64,000 nucleotides of DNA from Streptomyces sp. APSN-46.1 (lineage in GTDB: Bacteria; Actinomycetota; Actinomycetes; Streptomycetales; Streptomycetaceae). The position numbers were made by a program, and so were the translations under genes. The stretch is from assembly GCF_022815725.1 (NCBI RefSeq), contig NZ_JALGRF010000009.1:180605-244604 (forward strand). The letters are read 5' to 3'. The notes beneath the pieces are model-generated. The model was not told where the DNA came from and did not search any database. It saw nothing but the letters and a program-made list of their open reading frames with translations. This document shows positions 56,742 to 64,000 of this stretch, one piece after another (the first letter of the stretch is position 1; each line of letters begins with the position of its first letter).

Positions 56742-57107
56742 GCGTTGTACGCGACGAGCACCGCGCCCCGGCGCCAGTGGCCCACCAGGACGGACGCCAC
56801 CTCCTCGGCCACCTCCCGCACCGGGCGGCCTTCGGCGACGGCACGCTCCGTGCTGATCCCGTGGATGTCCGAGGCCTGCCGCGGGATCGGTATCCCCGGG
56901 TCCGCGAGCCAGCCGCGCCGCTCGTGGACCTCGCCGCCCCGCACTTCGACCACCGCGGCCGTCACGATCCGCGACTCCCCCGGATCCGTCCCGGTCGTCT
57001 CCAGGTCGAATCCGACCAGCGCTCCCCCGTGCCACGTCGCCATGACGCGCCCTCCCCCGTGCATCCATCCGGTCAACGACTTTCAGCCTGCCACGGGGCA
57101 CTGACAG

Positions 57108-58379
57108 TCACGACACCGGGCGGGAGTCCTCCCACACCGACTCGAATTCCTCCCGGTACGTCGTGAACAGCCCGTGGTCCGCGTCCCTGGGCACGCCCCG
57201 CCCGCCGCCGCGCAGCACCAGCACCGGCGCCTCCATGCCCCGGGCCCGGCGCAGGTACGACTGGACCACCGCGATGCCCGAGGATTCCCCCTCCACCAGG
57301 TAGGCGGTGAAGCGCGGGGTCTCGTCGAAGACGTGGATGTCGAAGCGCGAGGGGTCCTTCAGCCCCGCCCGCACCCTGCGCACGTGCAGGATGTTCATCT
57401 CCACCGAGCGGCTCAGCTCGCCCTTGCGCAACCCCAGCTCCCGCTCGCGCCGCTTGACCGCGCTGCTCGCCGGGTTCAGGAACAGCAGCCGCACCCGGCA
57501 GCCCGCCTCCGTGAGCCGGACGAGTCTTCGGCCCGAGAAGTTCTGGACCAGCAGGTTCAGGCCTATACCGATGGCGTCGAGCCGCCGCGCGCCCCCGAAC
57601 AGGTCCTCGGCCGGCAGCTGCCGCTGGAGCCGCACCCGGTCCGGGTGGACCGAGATGACGTCCGCGTACCGGTCCCCGACCAGGTCCTCGACGGCGTCGA
57701 TCGGCAGCCGGTCCGCCGAGGGGCTGCCCGCGCCCCCGCCCAGTACCTCCAGCAGCCGCGCCGAGGCCCGCTCCGCCTGCTCCAGCACCGGCCGCGACAG
57801 GGCCCGGTTGCGGGAGACCACGTTCCGGGTGACCTCCAGCTCGTCCAGCGCCAGCTCGATCTCGCGTCGGTCGTCGAAGTACGGTTCGAAGCACGGCCAG
57901 TGCTGCACCATCAGCTCCCGAAGCTGCGGCAGCGTCAGGAAGCTCAGCACGTTGTCGTCGGCCGGGTCCAGCAGGTAGCCCTTGCGCCGGCTGACCTCGC
58001 GTACCGCGACGGCCCGCTGCACCCACTCCTGCCCGGCGGGTCCGGCGGCCGCGACCACCCAGTCGTCCTGGCCGTGCACCGGCTCGTAGATGGGGCGCAG
58101 CACCGCGCCGACGACGGCGCGCAGCCGCTGTTCGATGAGGTTCAGCCAGATGTACGCGCGGCCCGCGCGCTGGGCCCGCGTACGGACCTCGCTCCAGGCC
58201 TCCGCGCCCCAGTCCAGCTCGGCCCCGGTCCGTACGTTCCCGGCCGCCGGCGGCGCCAGCGACACCGCCCCGGCCGGAGCCCCGGCGGGCGCGCCGCCCG
58301 GCACCCCGCCGGCGGCATCAGCCGGGCCGCCCTCGTGACCGCTGTCACCAGGGGGCAGCTCCAGACCTCCCGAGCTCAC
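57108..58379 (-). CDS. SAV2148-type HEPN-domain protein
   Basis: A 423-residue protein characteristic of Streptomyces. A disordered Gly/Ala/Pro N-terminus (1-55) precedes a helical region with RAYIWLNLIEQRLRAVVGAV (about 76-95) and NVLSFLTLPQLRELMVQHWP, the HEPN-like part. The C-terminal half (about 235-415) has alternating strands: RADVISVHP-like, LFLNPASSAVKRRERELGL, RFTAYLVEGESSGIAVVQSY. HEPN domains are often RNases, but a clear RxxxxH was not identified here. The GTG at 58379 (SSGGLELPPGD) was chosen from remembered relatives, with GAAGGCGG upstream. It lies directly upstream of the host exonuclease on the same strand. Confidence 0.78.
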   Translation of the reverse strand: MSSGGLELPPGDSGHEGGPADAAGGVPGGAPAGAPAGAVSLAPPAAGNVRTGAELDWGAEAWSEVRTRAQRAGRAYIWLNLIEQRLRAVVGAVLRPIYEPVHGQDDWVVAAAGPAGQEWVQRAVAVREVSRRKGYLLDPADDNVLSFLTLPQLRELMVQHWPCFEPYFDDRREIELALDELEVTRNVVSRNRALSRPVLEQAERASARLLEVLGGGAGSPSADRLPIDAVEDLVGDRYADVISVHPDRVRLQRQLPAEDLFGGARRLDAIGIGLNLLVQNFSGRRLVRLTEAGCRVRLLFLNPASSAVKRRERELGLRKGELSRSVEMNILHVRRVRAGLKDPSRFDIHVFDETPRFTAYLVEGESSGIAVVQSYLRRARGMEAPVLVLRGGGRGVPRDADHGLFTTYREEFESVWEDSRPVS

Positions 58380-58516
58380 CCGTGCACCGCCTTCTGCGTC
58401 TGGACGCCCGTCTCCAGTGATCACGGAAGGGTACTCCGCGCGCGACGCCCGACGCAGCCCGACGGACCGCGCGCCGGTGGTCGGTTGACCCATTATGTGA
58501 TGCGCGCATAGTCCTC

Positions 58517-58543
58517 TGACCCGGATATCAGGTCTCCGGGTCA
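58517..58543. promoter_or_regulatory. TGACCCGG-11-CCGGGTCA inverted repeat in a divergent promoter region
   Basis: Perfect 8-bp arms separated by 11 bases lie between the HEPN gene (minus) and glgX (plus), 111 bases before the glgX ATG. It is placed as an operator rather than a terminator. No binding protein is assigned. The rest of 58380-58654 shows no gene. Confidence 0.5.
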
Positions 58544-58654
58544 CCCGGTGGCAGCATCCCAAGTCCCCGCTTGGAGCCCCTCTTTCGGGGAAGATCTGGC
58601 AGTGACGTGGTCCACGCCGGATCAGCCCAACGCAGAGGGGAAGAGTCGTTATCC

Positions 58655-60769
58655 ATGCAGGTCTGGCCGGGACAGGCGTATCCGCTCGGAGCCACGTACG
58701 ACGGCGCCGGCACCAATTTCGCGGTCTATTCGGAGGCCGCCCGACGCATCGAGCTGTGTCTGCTGCACGACGACGGCTCGGAGACCGCCGTCGAACTGCG
58801 GGAGACGGACGCCTTCGTCCGGCACGCCTATCTGCCCGGCGTGATGCCGGGCCAGCGCTACGGCTTCCGCGTGCACGGCCCGTACGAGCCCGAGCGCGGG
58901 CAGCGCTGCAACGCGGCGAAGCTGCTGCTCGACCCGTACGCGCGGGCGATCGCGGGCGGCATCGACTGGGGCGAGGAGGTGTACGGGTACCACTTCGGCC
59001 GCCCCGACTCGCGCAACGATCTGGACTCGGCCCCGCACACGATGAGTTCGGTGGTGGTGAACCCGTACTTCGACTGGGCGAACGACCGCCCGCCGCGCCA
59101 CGAGTACCACCACACGGTGCTGTACGAGGCCCACGTCAAGGGTCTGACCATGCGTCATCCGGACCTCCCCGAGGAACTGCGCGGTACGTACGGGGCCCTC
59201 GCCCACCCGGCTGTCATCGGGCACCTCGCCAAGCTCGGGGTGACGGCGCTGGAGCTGATGCCGGTGCACCAGTCGGTCAACGACCACCGCCTCGTCGACG
59301 ACGGGCTGAGCAACTACTGGGGCTACAACACCATCGGCTTCTTCGCCCCGCACAACGGGTACGCCTCCGGTGACCGCGGCCAGCAGGTGCTGGAGTTCAA
59401 GTCGGCGGTCCGCGCGCTGCACGAGGCCGGGATCGAGGTGATCCTGGACGTGGTCTACAACCACACCGCCGAGGGCAACCACCTGGGCCCGACGCTGTCG
59501 TTCCGCGGGCTCGACAACGCCTCGTACTACCGGCTGGCGGAGGATCCGCGGCACTACATGGACACCACGGGCACCGGGAACTCGCTGCTCATGCGCTCCC
59601 CGCACGTACTCCAGCTGATCATGGACTCGCTGCGGTACTGGGTCACCGAGATGCATGTGGACGGCTTCCGCTTCGACCTCGCGGCCACGCTCGCCCGGCA
59701 GTTCCACGAGGTGGACCGGCTGTCCTCGTTCTTCGACCTGGTGCAGCAGGATCCGGTGGTGAGCCAGGTGAAGCTGATCGCGGAGCCCTGGGACCTGGGC
59801 GAGGGCGGCTACCAGGTGGGCAACTTCCCGCCGCTGTGGACCGAGTGGAACGGCAAGTACCGGGACACCGTACGGGACTTGTGGCGCGGCCAGCCCCGTA
59901 CGCTCGCCGATTTCGCGGGCCGGCTGACCGGCTCCTCGGACCTCTATCAGGACGACGGCCGCAGGCCGCTGGCCTCCATCAACTTCACCACCTGCCACGA
60001 TGGTTTCACGCTGAACGACCTGGTCTCGTACGACGAGAAGCACAACGAGGCCAACCGCGAGGGCAATCGGGACGGCGAGACCCACAACCGGTCGTGGAAC
60101 TGCGGGGTCGAGGGACCGACGGAGGACGCGGAGATCCTGGAGCTGCGCGAGCGCCAGATGCGCAACTTCATGGCCACGCTGATGCTTTCGCAGGGTGTTC
60201 CGATGCTCAGCCACGGCGACGAGTTCGCCCGCACGCAGGGCGGCAACAACAACGCGTACTGCCAGGACAACGAGCTGTCCTGGGTGAACTGGCCGACACC
60301 GGGCAAACCGCCGCCCGCGCTGCTGGAGTTCACCCGGCAGATGGTGTGGCTGCGGCGCGACCATCCGGTGTTCCGGCGGCGCCGGTTCTTCCACGGGCGG
60401 CCGGTGGAGGGGACGCACGACGTGCTCTCCGACATCGCCTGGTTCACCCCGCACGGCGAGGAGATGCGGGCGCGGGACTGGCAGGCGCAGCACGCGCGGG
60501 CGCTGACGGTGTTCCTCAACGGCGAGGCGATCTCCGAGCCGGGCAGCCGCGGGGAGCGGATCACCGACGACTCGTTCCTGCTGATGTTCAACGCGGGCGC
60601 CGATCCGCAGGACTTCACCATCCCGGCCGGGCACGGCGCGCAGTGGCACCTGGTGGTGGACACGGCGCGGTCGGACGTACTGCCGCCCGGTTCCGGACGG
60701 CAGTACGCGGCCGGGGACCGGGTGGCGCTCACGGGGCGGTGTCTGGTGGTGCTTCAGCGCCCGGCGTAG
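58655..60769 (+). CDS. glgX: Glycogen debranching enzyme
   Basis: A 704-residue GH13 enzyme. The N-terminal CBM48 (about 5-110) begins YPLGATYDGAGTNFAVYSEA. Catalytic motifs are VILDVVYNHTAEGNH, GFRFDLAATLAR (Asp nucleophile), LIAEPWDLGEGGYQVG (Glu acid) and NFTTCHDGFTLNDLVSY (transition-state Asp). It hydrolyses alpha-1,6 branches of glycogen limit dextrins. The partial treY nearby suggests a glycogen-to-trehalose module. The ATG at 58655 has AGAGGGG somewhat far upstream (about 12-15 bases). Its C-terminal A-plus beta domain appears complete. Confidence 0.93.
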   Translation: MQVWPGQAYPLGATYDGAGTNFAVYSEAARRIELCLLHDDGSETAVELRETDAFVRHAYLPGVMPGQRYGFRVHGPYEPERGQRCNAAKLLLDPYARAIAGGIDWGEEVYGYHFGRPDSRNDLDSAPHTMSSVVVNPYFDWANDRPPRHEYHHTVLYEAHVKGLTMRHPDLPEELRGTYGALAHPAVIGHLAKLGVTALELMPVHQSVNDHRLVDDGLSNYWGYNTIGFFAPHNGYASGDRGQQVLEFKSAVRALHEAGIEVILDVVYNHTAEGNHLGPTLSFRGLDNASYYRLAEDPRHYMDTTGTGNSLLMRSPHVLQLIMDSLRYWVTEMHVDGFRFDLAATLARQFHEVDRLSSFFDLVQQDPVVSQVKLIAEPWDLGEGGYQVGNFPPLWTEWNGKYRDTVRDLWRGQPRTLADFAGRLTGSSDLYQDDGRRPLASINFTTCHDGFTLNDLVSYDEKHNEANREGNRDGETHNRSWNCGVEGPTEDAEILELRERQMRNFMATLMLSQGVPMLSHGDEFARTQGGNNNAYCQDNELSWVNWPTPGKPPPALLEFTRQMVWLRRDHPVFRRRRFFHGRPVEGTHDVLSDIAWFTPHGEEMRARDWQAQHARALTVFLNGEAISEPGSRGERITDDSFLLMFNAGADPQDFTIPAGHGAQWHLVVDTARSDVLPPGSGRQYAAGDRVALTGRCLVVLQRPA

Positions 60770-60794
60770 GCGACCGCTTCCCGTTCCTCCACTT

Positions 60795-62153
60795 CTACGC
60801 CGGCGCCGACGGGGAGGCGGCCTGCCGGGCCGGGAGGTACGCCCGGGCGGGAGGGTGCGTACGGGCGGCCGGGACCCGGGTGGTGAGGGCCAGGCCCAGG
60901 GCGGCGGCGGCCGCGCCCACGGCGACCGCGAAGGCCCCGAAGGGCCCGTACCACTCGGCGAGCCGCCCCGAGACGGCGAGGGCGAGGGCCTGGCCGGCGA
61001 CCAGCGAGCTGGCGGCGAAGGCCATCGCCTCGCCGAGCCGGCCCGGTTCCACGGCCCGCTCGGTGAGCGCGAACGCGGTGATCAGGTGCGGGGCATAGGC
61101 GGCCCCGAGCACGGTGACGACGGCGTACAGCGGCCACAGGGTGGCGGTGAAGAGCAGCGGTACGGAGAGCACGAGCGCGGCGGCGGTGGCGGCGCGCCAG
61201 CGCAGCCGGAGCCCGAAACGGGCCGGCAGCGCGCCGAGCGCGAGGCCCACGGCGGCGCTGACGACCCCCATGGCGGCGTACACGGTGCCCGCCTGTCCGG
61301 GTACTCCCAACTGCGCGGTGAGGGCGGCGATTCCGGCCTGGCAGCCGCCGAACATGGCGCCCTGGAGGAAGAGCGACCCCCGTACGGCGTACACGACGCG
61401 CGGATGCCGGGAGGCCGTCCGGGCCCGGCCGCTCGGGCCCGGGCCTGGGCTCGGGTCCGGGCTCGGGCTCGGGCCGCTCACGTTCCGCTTGCCGCGCGTG
61501 CCGGCGCGGGCGAGCTCCCGCGCCGGCAGCCCGGCCGTGACGGCGGCCGTCGGGTGCAGCGCGTAGGCGGTGCCGAAGACGGCGACGAGGGCCGCGGCGC
61601 CGCCGAGGGCGACGGCGGGGTGCGCGAGGAGCGCGGCGAGCCCGACCAATGCCGGGCCGAAGACGAACGAGACCTCGTCCAGGGTGCCTTCGAGCGAGTG
61701 GACCGCGTCCACCACGCCCTCGTCGGACCCGAGCGGTCTCGCACGGTGCGCGAGGGCCACGGAGCGCGTGCGGGCGAGCGGACCGATCAGCGGTACGGAG
61801 GCTCCGGTGACGGCCGCGACGGCGGCGAGCGGGGCGGTGGCGAGGCCGCCGAGCGCCCCGGCCACCAGGGCGCCGGTGGCCACCGCGTTGACGGCGGCGG
61901 CTCCCAGCACCACGGGGCGCTGCCCGTGGCGGTCGGCGAGCCGGCCGAGGAGGGGTCCGCAGACCACCTGGCCGGCGGAGAGGGTGCCACCGACGACGCC
62001 GGCGGTGGCGAGGGAGCCACTGGTCTCGGCGACCAGGAGAACGCTCCCGAACTGGGTCATCGCGACGGGCAGTCGGGCGAAGAAGGAGATGAGCGGCAGA
62101 AGGGGCCCGGTCAGGGCGATGACTCTTCGATAAGTGTCGACGGTTCGAAACAC
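60795..62153 (-). CDS. MFS transporter
   Basis: A 452-residue major facilitator with about 12 hydrophobic segments in two halves. GPLLGRLADRHGQRPVVLGA is the conserved loop 2-3 motif. The central cytoplasmic loop (about 217-248) is long, Ser/Pro/Gly-rich and contains a PSPSPDPSPGPGPSG tract. The C-terminal tail is soluble. The substrate is unknown. It is convergent with glgX and divergent from treY. The GTG at 62153 has no good ribosome binding site, and a TAGATC lies just before it, so a leaderless transcript is possible. Confidence 0.87.
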   Translation of the reverse strand: MFRTVDTYRRVIALTGPLLPLISFFARLPVAMTQFGSVLLVAETSGSLATAGVVGGTLSAGQVVCGPLLGRLADRHGQRPVVLGAAAVNAVATGALVAGALGGLATAPLAAVAAVTGASVPLIGPLARTRSVALAHRARPLGSDEGVVDAVHSLEGTLDEVSFVFGPALVGLAALLAHPAVALGGAAALVAVFGTAYALHPTAAVTAGLPARELARAGTRGKRNVSGPSPSPDPSPGPGPSGRARTASRHPRVVYAVRGSLFLQGAMFGGCQAGIAALTAQLGVPGQAGTVYAAMGVVSAAVGLALGALPARFGLRLRWRAATAAALVLSVPLLFTATLWPLYAVVTVLGAAYAPHLITAFALTERAVEPGRLGEAMAFAASSLVAGQALALAVSGRLAEWYGPFGAFAVAVGAAAAALGLALTTRVPAARTHPPARAYLPARQAASPSAPA

Positions 62154-62235
62154 CTGATCTACGCTAACTCCACGCGATCACCCGGATGCATTGGGTAATG
62201 GCACGGAATCCGGCGAGGTGGGTACGTACGTTCTC

Positions 62236-64000
62236 ATGAGCCAGCCGCACCCTCGCACCCCACCGGAATCCGGCGTTTCGACAGCCGGCACCCCGGCGCC
62301 ACCTTCGACACCTGCTGCCCCCACCTCGACGTATCGCCTCCAGCTGCACCCCGGGTTCCCGTTCGCGGCGGCCGAGGCGGCTGTGCCCTACCTCGCCTCG
62401 CTCGGCGCCTCCCACCTGCACCTCTCCCCCGTACTGGAGGCCGCGCCCGGCTCCCCGCACGGCTACGACGTCACCGACCACACCCGGGTACGGGCCGAGC
62501 TCGGCGGCGAGCCGGGGCTGCGGGCGCTGGCGGCGACCGCCCGGGCGCACGGGCTCGGCCTGGTGCTCGACATCGTCCCGAACCACATGGCCGTACCGAG
62601 GCCGCTGCGTCTCAACCGGCCGCTGTGGGAGGTGCTGCGGGAGGGGCCGCACTCTCCGTACGCGCGGTGGTTCGACATCGACTGGGAGGCGGGCGGCGGG
62701 CAGGTGCTGCTGCCGGTGCTGGCCGGACCCCTGATGCCGGGCGAGCTCTCCGTCGAAGGGGGGCTCCTGCGCCACGGGGACGACCTGGAGTTCCCGCTGC
62801 GGGAGGGGACGGCCGGGCTGCCGCTGCCGGAGCTGCTGGCCGCGCAGTGGTACCGGCCGGCCTGGTGGCGGGAGGCTCGGACGGAACTCAACTACCGGCG
62901 GTTCTTCACCATTTCGGAGCTGATCGGGGTCCGGGTGGAGGACCCCGGGGTGTTCGCGGCCACCCACGCCAAGGTGCTGGAGCTGGTCCGGGACGGGGTG
63001 GCCGAGGGGCTGCGGATCGACCACGTGGACGGACTGGCGGATCCGGCGGGGTACCTGCGGCGGCTGCGGGCCGAGGTGGGGGACGGGTGCTGGATCGTGG
63101 TGGAGAAGATCCTGTCCCGGCAGGAGCGGCTGCCGCCGGGCTGGCCGGTGGCGGGCACCACCGGGTACGACGCGCTGCTCCGGACGGACGGGCTGTTCGC
63201 GGACCCGGCCGGTGTCCGCGAACTCGCGGTGCGCTACGGGCGGTTCACCGGACTGCCGGACTGGGCGGAGACCGCCGCGGCCTGCGCGCGGGAGGTCCTG
63301 ACCGGCGACCTCGCCGCCGAGCTGGCGGCGCTGGAGCGGCTCGCGGGACCGGAACGGGCCGACGCCGTACGGGAGTTGCTGATCGCCTATCCCGTCTACC
63401 GGCCGTACCCCGGCGATCCGGGACTGCCGCCGCAGGCGCTGGAGCGGGCGGCGGCCGTGGCCGGTGCGGACGCGGTGGCGGCCGTACGGGACCTCGTGCT
63501 GCGGGATCCGGCCTTCGGGGCCCGCTTCGCCCAGACCTCGGCGGCGCTGCGCGCGAAGTCCCTGGAGGACCGGGCGTTCTACCGGTACGCCCCGCTGCTG
63601 TCGGCCACGGAGGTGGGCGGGGAGCCGGGGGACCCGGCGGTGCCGGTGGCGGAGTTCCACGCGTACTGCGCGGAGCTGGCGCGGGACTGGCCCGCCTCCG
63701 GGACGGTGCTGTCCACGCACGACACCAAGCGCAGCGCGGACGTCCGCGCCCGGATCGCGGTGCTGTCCGAGGCCCCGGAGCTGATGACGTGGCCCGAGCC
63801 AGTGCCCTGGCCGGGCGTCGAACCGGGTGGACCTGCTGCGCCCGCGGGCCCCGGCGGCGAACCGGGCCAACCCGGTGCGCCCGCGGGCCCCGGCGTCACC
63901 CTTTCAGCCTCGCCGGCGTTTGAGGCCGGGGGTCGGGGGGGGGGCCCCAGGCAAACACGCTCCGGCGGGGCCCCGGGGCGGGCCGGGCCCGCGCCGGAAA
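62236..64000 (+). CDS. treY: Maltooligosyltrehalose synthase, partial (runs off window)
   Basis: The first 588 residues of a GH13_26 enzyme that turns the reducing end of maltodextrins into a trehalosyl unit. Diagnostic segments are TSTYRLQLHPGFPFAAAEAA, LGASHLHLSPVLEAAPGSPH, LDIVPNHMA, GLRIDHVDGLADPAGYLRRL (Asp), WIVVEKILS (Glu) and VLSTHDTKRSADVRARIAVL. After LSEAPELMTWPEP (about residue 520), family similarity stops. An insert of about 60 residues rich in Gly/Pro begins, containing a chromosomal palindromic repeat and a ten-G tract. The frame is still open at the window edge. Whether it rejoins treY is not visible. The ATG at 62236 is divergent from the MFS gene. Confidence 0.85.
   Translation, partial: MSQPHPRTPPESGVSTAGTPAPPSTPAAPTSTYRLQLHPGFPFAAAEAAVPYLASLGASHLHLSPVLEAAPGSPHGYDVTDHTRVRAELGGEPGLRALAATARAHGLGLVLDIVPNHMAVPRPLRLNRPLWEVLREGPHSPYARWFDIDWEAGGGQVLLPVLAGPLMPGELSVEGGLLRHGDDLEFPLREGTAGLPLPELLAAQWYRPAWWREARTELNYRRFFTISELIGVRVEDPGVFAATHAKVLELVRDGVAEGLRIDHVDGLADPAGYLRRLRAEVGDGCWIVVEKILSRQERLPPGWPVAGTTGYDALLRTDGLFADPAGVRELAVRYGRFTGLPDWAETAAACAREVLTGDLAAELAALERLAGPERADAVRELLIAYPVYRPYPGDPGLPPQALERAAAVAGADAVAAVRDLVLRDPAFGARFAQTSAALRAKSLEDRAFYRYAPLLSATEVGGEPGDPAVPVAEFHAYCAELARDWPASGTVLSTHDTKRSADVRARIAVLSEAPELMTWPEPVPWPGVEPGGPAAPAGPGGEPGQPGAPAGPGVTLSASPAFEAGGRGGGPRQTRSGGAPGRAGPAPE
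63908..63944. repeat. Copy of the palindromic chromosomal repeat plus G10 tract inside treY
   Basis: CCTCGCCGGCGTTTGAGGC matches the repeat core seen at 10.3 and 41 kb. It is followed by CGGGGGTC and a run of ten G (63935-63944). It lies within the open treY frame. Elsewhere in this window the repeat is strictly intergenic. Confidence 0.8.

Larger units (their letters stand above)
56648..57043 (-). pseudogene. Host DEDDh exonuclease, N-terminal fragment fused to the element's right end
   Basis: 131 codons. Residues 1-103 are host sequence: ExoI is GFDLETTGTD (Asp13, Glu15), then IPRQASDIHGISTERAV and VLVAYNAAF. After Phe103 the frame enters the element (YPRTPVVSQVSRVPVRRRPA) and stops at 56648. 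It lacks Asp104, ExoIII and the C-terminus, so it should be inactive. The ATG at 57043 has a strong GGGGGAGGG upstream and still drives translation. That translation now ends exactly on the start codon of the rescue copy. It may persist mainly as a coupling leader. Confidence 0.92.

Overview
This 64 kb window has the base composition and gene content of a Streptomyces (or very close actinomycete) chromosome. Coding DNA is mostly very GC-rich, GTG and TTG starts are common, genes overlap as ATGA/GTGA/TGATG, and many families typical of that genus are present: DUF2637, the SAV2148-type HEPN protein, a TrmB/LuxR regulator, a PucR regulator, the SRRHVDL-type sulfur leader peptide, a DmdR-type iron box and GC-rich palindromic intergenic repeats. 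No rRNA, tRNA or CRISPR was seen.

Layout. 1-9.3 kb is purine catabolism: an XdhC maturation factor, an AzgA-type purine permease, a three-subunit molybdenum hydroxylase (large, 2Fe-2S and FAD subunits in one operon) and a divergent PucR regulator. 9.4-22 kb holds regulators and housekeeping genes: a TPR-like protein behind a candidate Rex operator, a GntR repressor divergent from an FhuF-like iron protein with an iron box, a DUF2637 membrane protein, an anti-sigma-like ATPase, pyruvate oxidase, a degenerate PP2C protein, a decayed S8 peptidase, a TrmB/LuxR regulator, DUF456, a PPOX flavoprotein and an RsgA GTPase behind a short leader ORF. 22.5-26 kb is a tightly coupled four-gene operon (ABM monooxygenase, dehydrogenase, amidohydrolase, P450) with its own terminator. 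26-31 kb holds YihY, AidB, an AcoR-like regulator without an AAA+ domain, and a GNAT protein. 31.2-40.8 kb is the assimilatory sulfate operon: leader peptide, sulfite reductase, a small zinc-ribbon protein, cysH, cysC, cysD, cysN, a sulfonate-type ABC transporter and sirohydrochlorin chelatase. 41-48 kb holds a ketopantoate reductase-like protein, an aldo/keto reductase, an unusual trypsin-like protease/NUC endonuclease fusion, DUF1697, and a macrolide-type glycosyltransferase divergent from an aminoglycoside phosphotransferase-like kinase.

The standout is 48.07-57.04 kb. A DEDDh 3'-5' exonuclease gene (minus strand) is cut exactly between Phe103 and catalytic Asp104 by an 8250-bp element. 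The element is flanked by a 6-bp direct repeat (AAGGCC) and has imperfect terminal inverted repeats. It carries three overlapping tyrosine recombinases, a small TnpC/DUF6262-like protein, a 499-residue tandem-S1-domain protein, and its own complete 237-residue exonuclease of the same family. The ATG of that rescue copy overlaps, as TGATG, the stop codon of the truncated host N-terminal ORF, so the host's own promoter and ribosome binding site probably drive it. The rescue copy also lacks the AAGGCC core at the equivalent codons. Removing 8250 bp rebuilds a perfect 241-residue host ORF. I read this as a Tn554/recombinase-in-trio-type element that replaces the function of the gene it destroys.

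57-64 kb returns to core genes: the SAV2148-type HEPN protein, glycogen debranching enzyme, an MFS transporter and a treY that runs off the window. Near the window edge treY contains a copy of the palindromic repeat and a ten-G tract.
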